A DNA stretch of 64,000 bases from an uncultured Sphingomonadaceae bacterium (GCA_947493195.1 CANLQG010000007.1:62001-126000); one strand, 5' to 3'. Counted from the first letter of the stretch, positions 26,458 through 36,155 are shown. The notes: generated by a model from the sequence alone, not told the origin. Numbers and translations: made by a program.

Positions 26458-27450
26458 TTAAATTCCGCCGCCGGTCAGGCGCTGGCAGATCAGATCGAGC
26501 TGGTCCAGCGTGCGGAAGCGTACCGTTACCGTGCCCGACCGCGGGTCTTCATCGGTCGCGATCTTCACCGGCAGTCCGAGAAACTCCTCGAGGTGGTTCT
26601 CCACCGCAGCGATATCGGCATCCTGCGCAGGGTCGCGCGGGGGCCGAGCTTGGCGTCGAACCGGAGCTTCGCCCCCGTTGCGTGACTTGCGCGCCAGTTT
26701 CTCCACCTCGCGGACAGACAGGTTGTCCTTTGCCGCCCGGTCGGCCAGCTCGCTGGCATTGTCCAGGCCGATCAACGCGCGGGCATGACCCATGTCGATC
26801 CGGCCCGTCTCGAGATGATCGAGGACGCTTTCGGGCAAGGCAAGCAGCCGCTGAAGGTTCGCCACATGGCTGCGCGATTTCTCGACCAGGCCCGCGATCT
26901 CGGCCTGGGTCATGTCTTCAAGGTCTGCCAGGCGCTGGTAGGCGCGGGCTTCCTCCACCGGGTTAAGGTCCTCGCGCTGGATATTCTCGATCAGCGCGAG
27001 CGCCATGACATCACGCTCGTCCAGATCGCGAATTATCGCCGGGATTTCATGCAGTTGTGCCTTCTGCGAAGCGCGCCAACGCCGCTCGCCCGCTACCAGC
27101 TGGTACTTGCCCTTCGCCGTCGGCCGGACGATCACTGGCTGGATCACGCCGCGCGCTGCGATCGAGGCCGCGAGCTCTGCCAGCGCCTCGTCATCGAAAT
27201 GGCGGCGCGGCTGGTCCGGATGCGGTTCGATGTCGGCAATCGCCAGCATGGCGAGTCCGTCCGACCTGCTCGCCGCGATGGTGGATGATCCACCCTCCCC
27301 TGCCTCACCGGTCGCGCTGGTGCGCTGGGAAACCAGCGGCTCTTCGCGCTTCATGTCGCCCATCAGCGCGCCAAGCCCACGGCCCAGCTTGCGCCTGGAG
27401 GCCGGTGGCCGGGTCGATGCATCGCTGGCGGCTTTCTTTGCTTCACTCAT
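26458..27450 (-). CDS. parB: Chromosome partitioning protein ParB
   Basis: ParB is a CTP-dependent clamp that loads at parS and spreads to form the partition complex. The 330-residue protein has the N-terminal arginine-containing ParA-stimulating segment (RRKLGRGLGALMGD) and the ParB/Srx fold with VAGERRWRASQ (CTP-binding GERR box). An IENIQREDLNPVEEARAYQRL helix-turn-helix entry and a C-terminal dimerisation domain follow. Its ATG overlaps the parA stop by 4 bp. Five parS palindromes lie 0.8-4.4 kb from its start. Confidence 0.97.
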   Translation of the reverse strand: MSEAKKAASDASTRPPASRRKLGRGLGALMGDMKREEPLVSQRTSATGEAGEGGSSTIAASRSDGLAMLAIADIEPHPDQPRRHFDDEALAELAASIAARGVIQPVIVRPTAKGKYQLVAGERRWRASQKAQLHEIPAIIRDLDERDVMALALIENIQREDLNPVEEARAYQRLADLEDMTQAEIAGLVEKSRSHVANLQRLLALPESVLDHLETGRIDMGHARALIGLDNASELADRAAKDNLSVREVEKLARKSRNGGEAPVRRQARPPRDPAQDADIAAVENHLEEFLGLPVKIATDEDPRSGTVTVRFRTLDQLDLICQRLTGGGI

Positions 27451-28223
27451 GCCGCTTTCCTCTCTTCGGGCAGTCGACCGATCAGCTCCCGCGCCAGCGC
27501 CATGTAGGCGCGGCTGCCAGGGCAGGAATGGTCATAAATCAATGCAGGTAGCCCGTGGCTGGGCGCTTCGGACAGGCGCACGTTGCGCGGAATGACGGCT
27601 TCGAACACCAGATCACCCAGGCATTCGCGCACATCGTCGGAAACCTGGTCCGTCAGGCGGTTGCGACGGTCGAACATGGTGAGCGCAATCCCGATAATAC
27701 CTAGATCGGCGTTGAAACGCTGCTGGACCTGTTCGACGGTCTGCAGAAGCTGGCTGAGGCCTTCCAGCGCAAAGAACTCGCACTGCAGCGGCACGAGAAG
27801 GGTATCGGCAGCGCATAGGGCATTCAGCGTGAGGAGCCCGAGCGACGGCGGGCAGTCGATGAAGCAGATATCGTGACCCTGATGGCTCGCGAGGGCCTTC
27901 CTCAGCCGATGCGTGCGATCCTCGACGCCGACGAGTTCAACTTCAGCCCCGCTGAGGTCTACGGTTGCGGGCAGAAGATCGAGACCGGGGATCGACGAGG
28001 TCATTATACAGTCGTCTATGGCGATTTCGTCCACCAGCACGTCGTAACTCGACATGTCGCGCTGCGCAGCCCCCACGCCGACACCCGTCGAGGCGTTACC
28101 CTGCGGATCGAGGTCGATCAGCAGCGTGCGCCACCCACTTGCCGCCATGGCTGTGGCTATATTGATGGCGCTGGTGGTCTTGCCCACCCCGCCCTTCTGG
28201 TTGGCAATGGCTATGACGATCAT
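27447..28223 (-). CDS. parA: Chromosome partitioning ATPase ParA (Soj)
   Basis: This 258-residue deviant-Walker ATPase segregates origin regions together with ParB and parS. It starts [21 protein letters not shown], with the KGGVGKTT motif, and has the Walker B FIDCPPSLGLLTLNAL. The length fits chromosomal ParA. It overlaps rsmG and parB by 4 bp each, so rsmG-parA-parB form one unit. Confidence 0.97.
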   Translation of the reverse strand: MIVIAIANQKGGVGKTTSAINIATAMAASGWRTLLIDLDPQGNASTGVGVGAAQRDMSSYDVLVDEIAIDDCIMTSSIPGLDLLPATVDLSGAEVELVGVEDRTHRLRKALASHQGHDICFIDCPPSLGLLTLNALCAADTLLVPLQCEFFALEGLSQLLQTVEQVQQRFNADLGIIGIALTMFDRRNRLTDQVSDDVRECLGDLVFEAVIPRNVRLSEAPSHGLPALIYDHSCPGSRAYMALARELIGRLPEERKAA

Positions 28224-28849
28224 CGCTGTGCTGGCCTCCCTTTGCCGACCAAGATCCCGGCTTCTGAGTCGGTGGCTGATTGTTCCACGTGGAACATTTT
28301 CCGAATCGCCGAGGGTTGCTCTTCCAATTCAATCGCCCCCGAGCGCCCTTTGGGCAACAACCAGATGGTGGAGCGTGTGGAAAAGCGCGCGGATAACTCG
28401 AGAAGTTTACCAAGCGGAGCGAAGGCCCGCGCGGTAATAACGCCCGTTTCGAAGGTTTCCACAGTCTCGAGACGCGAGCCTAGCACCTGACAATTTTCCA
28501 GGCCGAATTCGTGCGCAACACGCTCCAACCATTCAATTCGCCTTTTGCGAGATTCGACTAGCATTACCGGCCAAGCGGGCCGTACCAAGGCTATGACCAG
28601 TCCCGGAAAGCCGGCTCCGGCGCCAAGATCAAGCCAAGGGGTGGATGTTTCACGTGGAACATAGTCGAGAAGCTGAATGCTATCGGCTATATGACGTGTC
28701 CAGACGTTTTCTAGGCTAGATTTAGAAACAAGGTTCTGCTGCTCATTTTCCGCGGCAAGGATGGGGATAAACCTTTCCAGCCTGTCCCTCGCAGCCGCAT
28801 CGCAACGTTTGGCGCAATACGCCCTCGCCTGGGCTTCACTTTCTATCAT
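28220..28849 (-). CDS. rsmG: 16S rRNA (guanine-N7) methyltransferase RsmG
   Basis: It methylates G527 in 16S rRNA using S-adenosylmethionine. The SAM-binding motif [17 protein letters not shown] and the [26 protein letters not shown] region (split here as [17 protein letters not shown]) are present. The 209-residue length is typical. Two parS palindromes lie within this gene (28281-28296 and 28646-28661), so the codons for FHVEQ and YVPRET are shared with the centromere. The start overlaps the mnmG stop (ATGA). Confidence 0.95.
   Translation of the reverse strand: MIESEAQARAYCAKRCDAAARDRLERFIPILAAENEQQNLVSKSSLENVWTRHIADSIQLLDYVPRETSTPWLDLGAGAGFPGLVIALVRPAWPVMLVESRKRRIEWLERVAHEFGLENCQVLGSRLETVETFETGVITARAFAPLGKLLELSARFSTRSTIWLLPKGRSGAIELEEQPSAIRKMFHVEQSATDSEAGILVGKGRPAQR
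28281..28296. other. parS site 1 (inside rsmG)
   Basis: TGTTCCACGTGGAACA is a perfect 16-bp palindrome matching the ParB target class with the invariant CACGTG core. It lies 58 bp from the parA start. Confidence 0.92.
28646..28661. other. parS site 2 (inside rsmG)
   Basis: TGTTTCACGTGGAACA has the CACGTG core and one asymmetric position (TTTC against GGAA). It is a good ParB target candidate. Confidence 0.88.
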
Positions 28850-30699
28850 GCCGCCTGATTGCGACGTTTGGCATGAACAAGCAAGGCTGCGAGTGCCGCA
28901 GGGGTTATACCTCGCACTCGTGCCGCAGCAGCCAGGTTTTGCGGCTGCGCAGCGGTGAGGCGCTCCACCATCTCGTTGGAGAGGCCAGGTACGTCAGCGA
29001 AGGGGAAAGCGGACCCCAGTTCGAGAGCTTCGCTACTGCGCAGATCGCGCAATTCGGCTTCCTGACGCGCAAGGTAGGGAGCGTAGGCGGCATCCTCGGC
29101 CAATTCGTCGGCGAGAGGTGAGGCTGGGTCGCATTCCTGCGGCAACCAGGCTTCAAGATCGGACATCGCTATATCGGGCAGCGCCAACCATTCACTCAGT
29201 GCTTTTCGCCCAGCGTCGCGCTTTACCGGCAATCCAGTGTCCGACAGAACCGTCGCGGGTACGATGCTCTGCAAAGCATTGTTCCACGTGGAACGCTGCG
29301 CCTCGCGCTTCTGGAACCACTCGGCTCGCTCTGTCCCCACACAACCGGTGTCCATCGCGAGTGGAGTAAGGCGCGAGGTCGCGTTGTTCGCGCGCAAACG
29401 AAGGCGGTATTCAGCGCGCGCAGTGAGCATGCGATAAGGCTCGCTGACACCGTGCAGGGTTAGATCGTCAATCATCACCGCCATGTAGCTGTTTGCCCGG
29501 TCAATGGCAGGCGGGTCGCGCCCTAGAATGGCGCAGGCCGCGCTCAGGCCCGCGATCAGCCCCTGGGCGGCTGCCTCCTCATATCCGGTCGTGCCGTTGA
29601 TCTGACCTGCGCAATAGAGGCCGGGGATCGCCTTGAGCTGCAAATCCTGACTCAAGGCGCGCGGATCGATATGGTCGTATTCCACGGCATAGCCGGGGAC
29701 TTCCATCACAACCTGTTCCAGCCCCTCCATTGCGCGCAACATAGCGAGCTGCACATCAACGGGCAGAGAGGTGCTTATTCCGTTGGGATAGACGAGGTGC
29801 GTGTCGAGTCCCTCCGGTTCGAGGAATATTTGATGCCCATCACGGTCAGCAAAACGGTGGATCTTGTCCTCGATCGACGGACAATACCTCGGCCCTGCTG
29901 CACCGATCGCACCGCTGAACAGCGGTGAACGATGCAGGTTCTCCGCGATGATCTCGTGCGCGCGGGGGTTTGTGCGCGTGATGGCGCAGAATATCTGGGG
30001 GTTGCTCCGCTCGCGGGTGAGCGGTGACATGGTCCACTGGTCCGCGTCCGACGGCTGCTCTTCAAGTCGCGACCAATCTATTGTGCGCCCGTCGAGGCGA
30101 GGAGGTGTGCCGGTCTTCAGCCGGGCCATGGGCAAATCGGCAGATCGCAGCTGATATGCGAGTTTCCGCGCAGAGTCCTCTCCGATGCGTCCGCCCTCGA
30201 AGCGTTCCTCGCCACGAAACAGTGTTCCCCCAAGGAACGTGCCGGTACACAGGATGACGGCCTTCGCGCCAATCTCCGATCCATCCGCAAGCCGGATTCC
30301 GCAAACCCGGCCCCCGTCCAGCATAAGCTCCGCAGCCTCGCCCTCGATAACTTGCAGGTTTTCTTGCGCGCTCAGCATGGCTTGCACTGCCGCACGGAAT
30401 CGCTTTCGATCAGCCTGCACCCGCGGGCCCTGGACGGCGCTACCCTTCGACCGGTTGAGCATGCGATAGTGGATAGCGCCCGCATCGGCCGCGAGGCCCA
30501 GAAGTCCGTCGAACGCGTCGACTTCACGAACAAGGTGGCCCTTGCCCAGCCCGCCGATCGCCGGATTACAGCTCATCGCGCCAAGCGTACCCGCATCGAA
30601 CGTTACCAGCGCCGTGGCGGTACCCGTGCGGGCGGAGGCCGCCGCAGCTTCACAACCGGCGTGACCACCTCCTACAACAATGACATCGAACTTCTCCAT
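28846..30699 (-). CDS. mnmG: tRNA uridine 5-carboxymethylaminomethyl modification enzyme MnmG (GidA)
   Basis: MnmG, with MnmE, installs the cmnm5 group on U34 of tRNAs. The FAD-binding motif [15 protein letters not shown] is at the N-terminus; [13 protein letters not shown] and [11 protein letters not shown] are further family signatures. The 617-residue length is normal. The gene contains parS site 3 and follows mnmE by 40 bp, with parS site 4 lying in that gap. Confidence 0.97.
   Translation of the reverse strand: MEKFDVIVVGGGHAGCEAAAASARTGTATALVTFDAGTLGAMSCNPAIGGLGKGHLVREVDAFDGLLGLAADAGAIHYRMLNRSKGSAVQGPRVQADRKRFRAAVQAMLSAQENLQVIEGEAAELMLDGGRVCGIRLADGSEIGAKAVILCTGTFLGGTLFRGEERFEGGRIGEDSARKLAYQLRSADLPMARLKTGTPPRLDGRTIDWSRLEEQPSDADQWTMSPLTRERSNPQIFCAITRTNPRAHEIIAENLHRSPLFSGAIGAAGPRYCPSIEDKIHRFADRDGHQIFLEPEGLDTHLVYPNGISTSLPVDVQLAMLRAMEGLEQVVMEVPGYAVEYDHIDPRALSQDLQLKAIPGLYCAGQINGTTGYEEAAAQGLIAGLSAACAILGRDPPAIDRANSYMAVMIDDLTLHGVSEPYRMLTARAEYRLRLRANNATSRLTPLAMDTGCVGTERAEWFQKREAQRSTWNNALQSIVPATVLSDTGLPVKRDAGRKALSEWLALPDIAMSDLEAWLPQECDPASPLADELAEDAAYAPYLARQEAELRDLRSSEALELGSAFPFADVPGLSNEMVERLTAAQPQNLAAAARVRGITPAALAALLVHAKRRNQAA
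29280..29295. other. parS site 3 (inside mnmG)
   Basis: TGTTCCACGTGGAACG differs from the perfect palindrome only in its last base. It keeps the CACGTG core and flanking TTC/GAA. Confidence 0.88.
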
Positions 30700-30721
30700 T
30701 TCGCCCCGCCCTTAGCGGAAC

Positions 30722-30737
30722 TGTTCCACGTGGAACA
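30722..30737. other. parS site 4 (mnmG-mnmE gap)
   Basis: TGTTCCACGTGGAACA is a perfect palindrome in the 40-bp gap between mnmG and mnmE, so it is the one site free of coding constraint. Confidence 0.93.
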
Positions 30738-30739
30738 GG

Positions 30740-32014
30740 CTATTTCCCGATACAAAACCGGCCGAAGAGCGTATCAAGCACGTCTTCTGTCGAAGTTCGC
30801 CCCACCAGTGCATCGAAAGCCTGTCGTGCCCGGCGGAGGTTCTCTGCGACCAAGAGTGGGTCGCTCTCGTCGATCGCGGCGCCCAGCGCTGTTGCCGCTT
30901 CCAGCATACGCTCCCTCTGCCGTAAGTTGAGCGCCACTACGCCCGGTTTCGGCATGGTGCCGCGAGCCTGTTTTATCAGCGCACGCCGGAGTGCATCCAT
31001 GCCCTCCCCGGTTACCGCTGACACGGAAAATTGCGGAGCCTCCTTGGAAGAAGTGTCGGCACGGTCGATCTGGGCTTCGATTTCCCAGGACCCTTCAGGT
31101 CCCTCCCCTTCATCACCGAGCCAAAGGACAAGATCGGCCTTGGCTATCTCTTCACGAGCGCGTGCGATACCCATGGTTTCGATCACGTCGCCGCTCTCAT
31201 CACGCAGGCCAGCCATGTCGACAAAGGTGAAAGGGATACCCGACAGTGCCACAGACTGGGTGAGGATATCGCGCGTGGTCCCCGCGATATCGGCAGTTAT
31301 GGCCGCCTCGCGATCGACCAGGGCATTAAACATGGTGGATTTCCCGGCGTTCGGCGGTCCAGCCAAGGCTACACGGAATCCCTCGCGCAATGTCTCTGCA
31401 TGGGGTGCCGACAAGCTTTCCAGCAGTGCTTGTCGAAGCTGGTCCACGCTGGTGCCCAAACTCGCGGGCAGTCTGCCAACATCGTCCTCGTCGTCGAAAT
31501 CGAGCGCTGCCTCTACCTGCGCTGAGAGACGCAGCAGCTCCTCGCGCCAACCTTCGACTTTGCGCGACAGAGCGCCGCCCATCAAGGCCTGCGCGCTACG
31601 TCTTTGGATCTCTGTCTCTGCGGAAAGAAGGTCGGCCAGCCCTTCCGCTTCGGCCAGGTCTATTCGACCGTTGGTGAAAGCCCTTCGGGTGAATTCACCC
31701 GGCTTGGCCCGTCTGCAACCCTCCAACTGCCCGAGTGCCGCTTCCATCGCCGCTATAACCGCACGTCCGCCGTGGCAGTGGAATTCGGCAAGGTCCTCAC
31801 CCGTTACCGAGTTCGGGCCGGGAAAGAAAAGGACGAGTCCATCATCCAGTGTTTCACGTGAAACATCGCGGAACACGGCTCGCTTTGCCTGGCGAGGTGG
31901 TGGTATCGCGCCTACGAACGTCTCGACTGCGAGGCGCACCTGCGGGCCGGTCATGCGGATAACACCGATCCCGGCGGGCGGTTGCCCGCTGGAAAGCGCG
32001 AAAATCGTGTCCAT
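30740..32014 (-). CDS. mnmE: tRNA modification GTPase MnmE (TrmE)
   Basis: This partner of MnmG binds 5-formyl-THF and GTP. The 424-residue protein has the N-terminal dimerisation domain (SSGQPPAGIGVIRMTG). Its G domain carries GPPNAGKSTMFNAL and the TRD-type DIAGTTRD, and the C-terminus ends in the catalytic CIGK. All signatures are intact. It is divergent from dlh and follows the DUF6489 gene by 9 bp. parS site 5 lies inside, at 31850-31865. Confidence 0.97.
   Translation of the reverse strand: MDTIFALSSGQPPAGIGVIRMTGPQVRLAVETFVGAIPPPRQAKRAVFRDVSRETLDDGLVLFFPGPNSVTGEDLAEFHCHGGRAVIAAMEAALGQLEGCRRAKPGEFTRRAFTNGRIDLAEAEGLADLLSAETEIQRRSAQALMGGALSRKVEGWREELLRLSAQVEAALDFDDEDDVGRLPASLGTSVDQLRQALLESLSAPHAETLREGFRVALAGPPNAGKSTMFNALVDREAAITADIAGTTRDILTQSVALSGIPFTFVDMAGLRDESGDVIETMGIARAREEIAKADLVLWLGDEGEGPEGSWEIEAQIDRADTSSKEAPQFSVSAVTGEGMDALRRALIKQARGTMPKPGVVALNLRQRERMLEAATALGAAIDESDPLLVAENLRRARQAFDALVGRTSTEDVLDTLFGRFCIGK
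31850..31865. other. parS site 5 (inside mnmE)
   Basis: TGTTTCACGTGAAACA is a perfect palindrome and the classic bacterial parS sequence. In mnmE it encodes part of VSRETL. Confidence 0.93.
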
Positions 32015-32023
32015 TGGCCTAGC

Positions 32024-32293
32024 TCAGTCGCCCGATTTCGGACCCTTGGTGGAGGGACTTGTCGCCGCGTTCTTGGCCGCACCTTCCATGAAGTTCTGGA
32101 ACATCTTCAAGCCCATCTGGCCCATCGGTGCCAGCTGCTTCGCGTATTCTTCGAGTTGTTCGGTATTGGAGACACCCTTCATCGCGTTCGTGATGTTCTC
32201 GATATACAGCGCGTTCGCCTGCTCCACGTCAGGCAGCCCCATGAAGCGCCGCGCTTCTTCTGGCGAGCAGTCGATTTCGATATTGACCTTCAT
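32024..32293 (-). CDS. DUF6489 family small protein
   Basis: This 89-residue soluble protein starts MKVNIEIDCSPEEARRFMGLPDV and ends in a short low-complexity tail. The N-terminal sequence matches a small alphaproteobacterial family of unknown function (DUF6489 by my recollection). The GTG upstream at 32302 is less likely than the ATG at 32293, which has AAGGTG ahead of it. It leads the mnmE-mnmG-rsmG-parA-parB run. Confidence 0.72.
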   Translation of the reverse strand: MKVNIEIDCSPEEARRFMGLPDVEQANALYIENITNAMKGVSNTEQLEEYAKQLAPMGQMGLKMFQNFMEGAAKNAATSPSTKGPKSGD

Positions 32294-32360
32294 TGCGGAC
32301 ACCTTTCTCGATACGCGCGTAGATAGGCATAGACCAATTCAACGCCCAGGAGAGTCCTAT

Positions 32361-33059
32361 ATGAGTGAGACAGTCCGGATTTCCACCCTCGACGGTAGCG
32401 AAGCCTTCGACGCCTACATCGCGCGCCCCGATGGCGAGCCGAAGTCAGCCATCCTTGTGATCCAGGAAATCTTTGGCGTGAATGCCGGCATCCGGCGTAA
32501 GTGCGACAAACTGGCGGAGGAAGGTTATCTCGCCCTCGCCCCCGACCTGTTCTGGCGCATCGAGCGCGGCGTGGAACTGGATCCCGATATCGAACCCGAA
32601 TTCCAGCGTGCTCTCGATCTCATGGGCAAGCTGAACCAGGACGCGGCGATCCGCGACATCGAGGCGACGATCAAGTACGCCCGAACACTTACGGAAACAG
32701 GCAAGGTCGGTGCGGTAGGTTACTGCCTTGGTGGTCGCCTCGCCTATATGACCGCGGCGCGGACCGATGCCGATGCGACTGTTGGCTACTACGGCGTGGG
32801 TATAGACGGACTCCTGCGGGAGAAGGACGCCATCGCCCATCCGCTGATGCTCCACATTCCGACAGAAGACGGTTTCGTCGACAAGGAAACGCAGGCCAAG
32901 ATGCACGAGGGGCTGGACGACCATCCCAAGGTCACGCTGCACGATTACGAAGGTCTCGATCACGGTTTCGCGACCGAATTCGGCAAACGCCGTGCCGAAG
33001 AAGCCGCCACGCTTGCGGATAGGCGGACAGCAGAGTTCTTTGCCGAGCACCTGGCTTGA
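32361..33059 (+). CDS. Dienelactone hydrolase family protein
   Basis: The 232-residue alpha/beta-hydrolase has the nucleophile elbow GYCLGG (Cys in place of Ser, as in dienelactone hydrolase). The catalytic Asp and His are in PTEDGFVD and GLDHGFATEFG. It opens lactone rings or hydrolyses related esters in aromatic degradation or detoxification; the physiological substrate is unclear. The ATG at 32361 has AGGAGAG upstream. The longer open frame upstream is antisense to mnmE and is not part of the protein. Confidence 0.88.
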   Translation: MSETVRISTLDGSEAFDAYIARPDGEPKSAILVIQEIFGVNAGIRRKCDKLAEEGYLALAPDLFWRIERGVELDPDIEPEFQRALDLMGKLNQDAAIRDIEATIKYARTLTETGKVGAVGYCLGGRLAYMTAARTDADATVGYYGVGIDGLLREKDAIAHPLMLHIPTEDGFVDKETQAKMHEGLDDHPKVTLHDYEGLDHGFATEFGKRRAEEAATLADRRTAEFFAEHLA

Positions 33060-33071
33060 AAGGAAGGTATG

Positions 33072-33097
33072 AAAAAGGGGCCGAAGAGCCCCTTTTC
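33072..33097. terminator. Bidirectional terminator between dlh and rho
   Basis: AAAAGGGGC-cgaaga... closes with GCCCCTTTT: a 9-bp stem with a 6-nt loop. Convergent genes stand on either side and both strands have T-runs, so it can stop both. Confidence 0.85.
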
Positions 33098-33132
33098 CTT
33101 TGCAATCAGATTGTTAGACCGACTTGAGCGAA

Positions 33133-34389
33133 CTACTGGTTCATCGTCGCGAAGAAATCTTCGTTCGTCTTGGAATCCTTCATCTTGTCGAGCAGGAATT
33201 CCATCGAATCGATCGTGCCCATCTGCATCAGGATACGGCGCAGCACCCACATCTTGGAAAGCTGTTCCTTGTCCACCAGCAGCTCTTCCTTGCGCGTGCC
33301 GGACTTGCCGACATCAAGAGCCGGGAAGATACGCTTGTCGGCCACCTTGCGGTCGAGCACGATTTCGCTGTTACCGGTGCCCTTGAATTCCTCGAAGATC
33401 ACCTCGTCCATGCGGCTGCCGGTGTCGATCAGCGCGGTGGCGATGATGGAGAGCGAGCCGCCTTCCTCAATGTTGCGCGCGGCGCCGAAGAAACGCTTGG
33501 GGCGCTGTAGGGCGTTGGCGTCCACACCACCGGTCAGAACCTTGCCGGAGCTGGGCACAACGGTGTTGTAGGCACGTCCCAGGCGCGTGATCGAGTCGAG
33601 CAGGATCACCACATCGCGCTTGTGTTCGACCAGTCGCTTGGCCTTTTCGATCACCATTTCCGCCACTTGAACGTGGCGCGAGGCGGGTTCGTCGAAGGTC
33701 GATGAAATCACTTCACCGTTCACCGATCGCTGCATGTCGGTGACCTCTTCAGGCCGTTCGTCCACCAGCAATACCAGCAGGATCACTTCGGGATGATTGT
33801 CGGTGATGGCCTTCGCCATGTTCTGCAACAGCACCGTCTTGCCGGTGCGCGGCGGGGCGACGATCAGCGCGCGCTGGCCTTTGCCCTGCGGACTGATGAG
33901 ATCGATGACACGGGCCGACTTGTCCTTGACGGTCGGGTCCTTGGTGTCGAGATTCAGCCGCTCATCAGGGTAAAGCGGGGTGAGATTGTCGAAATTGGTG
34001 CGATGGCGAACGGCTTCAGGATCGTCGTAATTCACCTTGAGCAGCTTGGTCAGGGCAAAGTAGCGTTCGCCGTCACGCGGAGCGCGGATTTCACCTTCGA
34101 CGGTGTCGCCCGTGCGCAGCCCCATCTTGCGGACCTGGTTGGGAGAGACATAGATATCGTCCGGTCCGGCAAGGTAATTCGCCTCTGGAGAGCGCAGGAA
34201 GCCAAAGCCGTCCTGCAGCACTTCGATGGTGCCGATGCCGAGGATTTCTTCACCCTCTTCCGCCACTTCCTTGAGGATGGCGAACATCAGTTCCTGCCGG
34301 CGCAGCGTGGAAGCGCCCTCGACGCCCAGTTCCTCGGCCATCGAGACCAGTTCTGCCGGCGCCTTCTTCTTGAGTTCCTTGAGATGCAT
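33133..34389 (-). CDS. rho: Transcription termination factor Rho
   Basis: This hexameric RNA helicase ends transcription at rut sites. The 418-residue protein has the N-terminal Rho domain ([21 protein letters not shown]) and the cold-shock-like RNA-binding fold ([20 protein letters not shown]). Its ATPase P-loop is VAPPRTGKT and the Q-loop [11 protein letters not shown]. The length is standard. The upstream 197 bp to hemJ contains the repeated TTGGCCAG/TTGGCCGA and a possible hairpin ATGGC-TTTC-GCCAT. The hemE-hemJ-rho direction points away from the predicted origin. Confidence 0.98.
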   Translation of the reverse strand: MHLKELKKKAPAELVSMAEELGVEGASTLRRQELMFAILKEVAEEGEEILGIGTIEVLQDGFGFLRSPEANYLAGPDDIYVSPNQVRKMGLRTGDTVEGEIRAPRDGERYFALTKLLKVNYDDPEAVRHRTNFDNLTPLYPDERLNLDTKDPTVKDKSARVIDLISPQGKGQRALIVAPPRTGKTVLLQNMAKAITDNHPEVILLVLLVDERPEEVTDMQRSVNGEVISSTFDEPASRHVQVAEMVIEKAKRLVEHKRDVVILLDSITRLGRAYNTVVPSSGKVLTGGVDANALQRPKRFFGAARNIEEGGSLSIIATALIDTGSRMDEVIFEEFKGTGNSEIVLDRKVADKRIFPALDVGKSGTRKEELLVDKEQLSKMWVLRRILMQMGTIDSMEFLLDKMKDSKTNEDFFATMNQ

Positions 34390-34586
34390 TGTCGTTAAAT
34401 TCCAGTAGTTTGGCCAGTATATTGGCCGATAGTTCGGGATGCCGGCTGGTCAATCTGGGCTTGGAGAAAGCAGACCGTGTCGCGCATGAAAGGCGACTCT
34501 TTGCCGTTGGAGTAGACACGCAGATATGGCTTTCGCCATGTCCGGTCAATTCGCAAAATCGGAGGGCGGCGTGGCTCGCCGGAGAA

Positions 34587-35030
34587 TCAGAACGGCTTGA
34601 CGATCACCAGCACGACGATCAGTGCCACGGCAATGCCCGGCACCTCGTTCAGCAGCCGCAGCTGCTTTCCGCTCATGGGGCGCTCGCCCCTCGCCAGCTT
34701 CTTGGCATAGGCCGACATATAGCCGTGATAGCCCGAGAGGATCAGCACCAGCAGCAGTTTCGCATGCAGCCAGCCCTGGTTCCATGCCTCGAGCGTGAAG
34801 GCCAGAGCGAGGCCCAGCACCCACACGACGATGATCGAGGGTAGCAGGATGATCTTGAGCAGCTTCTGCTCGCGTTCGGCAAACTTCGCCGCCTCCTCGG
34901 AGCCCTCGGGCGCTTCCTGGTGATAGACGAACAGCCTGGGCAGCATGAACAGCCCGGCCATCCAGAAAATCACGAAGATGATATGACCGGCCTTGAGCCA
35001 CAGATAGGTCATCGCGAGGGCATCCTGCAT
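34587..35030 (-). CDS. hemJ: Protoporphyrinogen IX oxidase HemJ
   Basis: It converts protoporphyrinogen IX to protoporphyrin IX in the inner membrane. The 147-residue protein has four hydrophobic helices, the conserved His in LWLKAGHIIFVIFWMAGLF and FVYH, and the KLLLVLILSGYHGYM segment. An internal ATG 18 bp downstream (35012) is an equally possible start. Its position between hemE and rho is a common alphaproteobacterial arrangement. Confidence 0.92.
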   Translation of the reverse strand: MQDALAMTYLWLKAGHIIFVIFWMAGLFMLPRLFVYHQEAPEGSEEAAKFAEREQKLLKIILLPSIIVVWVLGLALAFTLEAWNQGWLHAKLLLVLILSGYHGYMSAYAKKLARGERPMSGKQLRLLNEVPGIAVALIVVLVIVKPF

Positions 35031-35068
35031 GGGTTGTATCTAGGCGCGCGCAACGGTTTCGTCACCCC

Positions 35069-36085
35069 TTAGCCGCGCACCAGTTTCAGCACATGTTCGA
35101 CGTGGGAAATCGGCGTTTCCTTGTCGATTCCGTGACCCAGGTTGAAGATATGCGGCCGGTCGGCAAAGGCGGAAAGGATTTGGCGCACCGAGCTGTCCAG
35201 CGCCTCGCCACCTGCAAGCAGCAGCATGGGATCGAGATTGCCCTGCACCGGCATATCGGCAGGAAGCTGGGCATGGATCCAGGCCGGGTCCTGCGTCTCG
35301 TCGATGCCGAGCCCGTCGACGCCGGTCTCGTTGGCATAGGCGATCAGCTTGGCCCCGGCGCCTTTCGGAAATCCGATCACCGGAACGCCCGGCCGTGCCT
35401 GGTGCACCGCAGCCGTGATGCGGGCATTGGGAGCGATCACCCATTGCTCGAACTGCGACGGCGAAAGCGAGCCTGCCCAGCTGTCGAACAGCTGCACCGC
35501 CTCGGCCCCCGCGTCGATCTGGCCGATCAGGTATTCGATGGTCGCGGCCTCGATCGCGCCGATCAGCGAGGCGAATGCCTGCGGGTCGCGGTAGGCGAGC
35601 TTGCGTGCGGCGTGATGGTCCTTCGATCCCTGACCTGCCACCATGTAGGTCGCCACGGTCCAAGGCGAACCTGCAAAGCCCAGCAAGGTGGTCTCAGGGC
35701 CGAGACGCTCCTTTACCCGGGACACGGTCCGGTAAACCGCGTCAAAGCGCTGGAAGGCCCTTCCTAGCCCTTCCCAGGCCCCATCGACAAGCGGCGGGGC
35801 CAGCCGCGGACCTTCGCCCGCCTCGAACCACAGGTCCTGCCCGAGCGCATAGGGAACGATCAGGATATCCGAAAACAGGATCGCCCCGTCGAAACCGAAC
35901 CGGTCGATCGGCTGGATGGTAACCTCGGCAGCCGCTTCGCTGTCATAGACGAGTTCGAGGAATCCGCCCTTTTCGGCGCGCAGATCACGGTATTCGGGCA
36001 GGTAGCGCCCGGCCTGGCGCATGAACCATACGGGACGCCTTTGGGTCCGTTGGCCGGCAAGCGTATCGAGGAGACATCCGGGCAT
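35069..36085 (-). CDS. hemE: Uroporphyrinogen decarboxylase
   Basis: It decarboxylates uroporphyrinogen III to coproporphyrinogen III in heme synthesis. The 338-residue protein has the N-terminal signature VWFMRQAGRYLPEYR, the catalytic Asp in ILFSDILIVPYALG, and the later LIGFAGSPWT-like segment (LLGFAGSPWTVATYMV). The TTG at 36097 is rejected in favour of the ATG at 36085. It is the left neighbour of the predicted origin. Confidence 0.97.
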   Translation of the reverse strand: MPGCLLDTLAGQRTQRRPVWFMRQAGRYLPEYRDLRAEKGGFLELVYDSEAAAEVTIQPIDRFGFDGAILFSDILIVPYALGQDLWFEAGEGPRLAPPLVDGAWEGLGRAFQRFDAVYRTVSRVKERLGPETTLLGFAGSPWTVATYMVAGQGSKDHHAARKLAYRDPQAFASLIGAIEAATIEYLIGQIDAGAEAVQLFDSWAGSLSPSQFEQWVIAPNARITAAVHQARPGVPVIGFPKGAGAKLIAYANETGVDGLGIDETQDPAWIHAQLPADMPVQGNLDPMLLLAGGEALDSSVRQILSAFADRPHIFNLGHGIDKETPISHVEHVLKLVRG

Positions 36086-36097
36086 CGAAGAGTCCAA

Positions 36098-36122
36098 TCA
36101 AACAATAAATATATATATTAAG
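36098..36122. promoter_or_regulatory. AT-rich candidate DNA-unwinding element
   Basis: In 25 bases, nearly all A/T, of the type ATAAATATATATATTAA, stand out sharply against the surrounding GC-rich sequence. It adjoins the hemE start, which is 12 bp away. Confidence 0.6.
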
Positions 36123-36146
36123 AAGGATTCAGTAGGTTGTTGGCCC

Positions 36147-36155
36147 TGTGGATTA
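36147..36155 (+). promoter_or_regulatory. DnaA-box-like site 1
   Basis: TGTGGATTA differs from the DnaA box TGTGGATAA (reverse of TTATCCACA) at one position. Confidence 0.5.

Noticed and set aside
30927..32360. The first 478 codons of a 710-codon plus-strand frame ending in dlh
   Set aside because: This part is the complement of mnmE and the DUF6489 gene; it shows Ser/Arg-rich antisense composition. Only the part from 32361 is dienelactone hydrolase.
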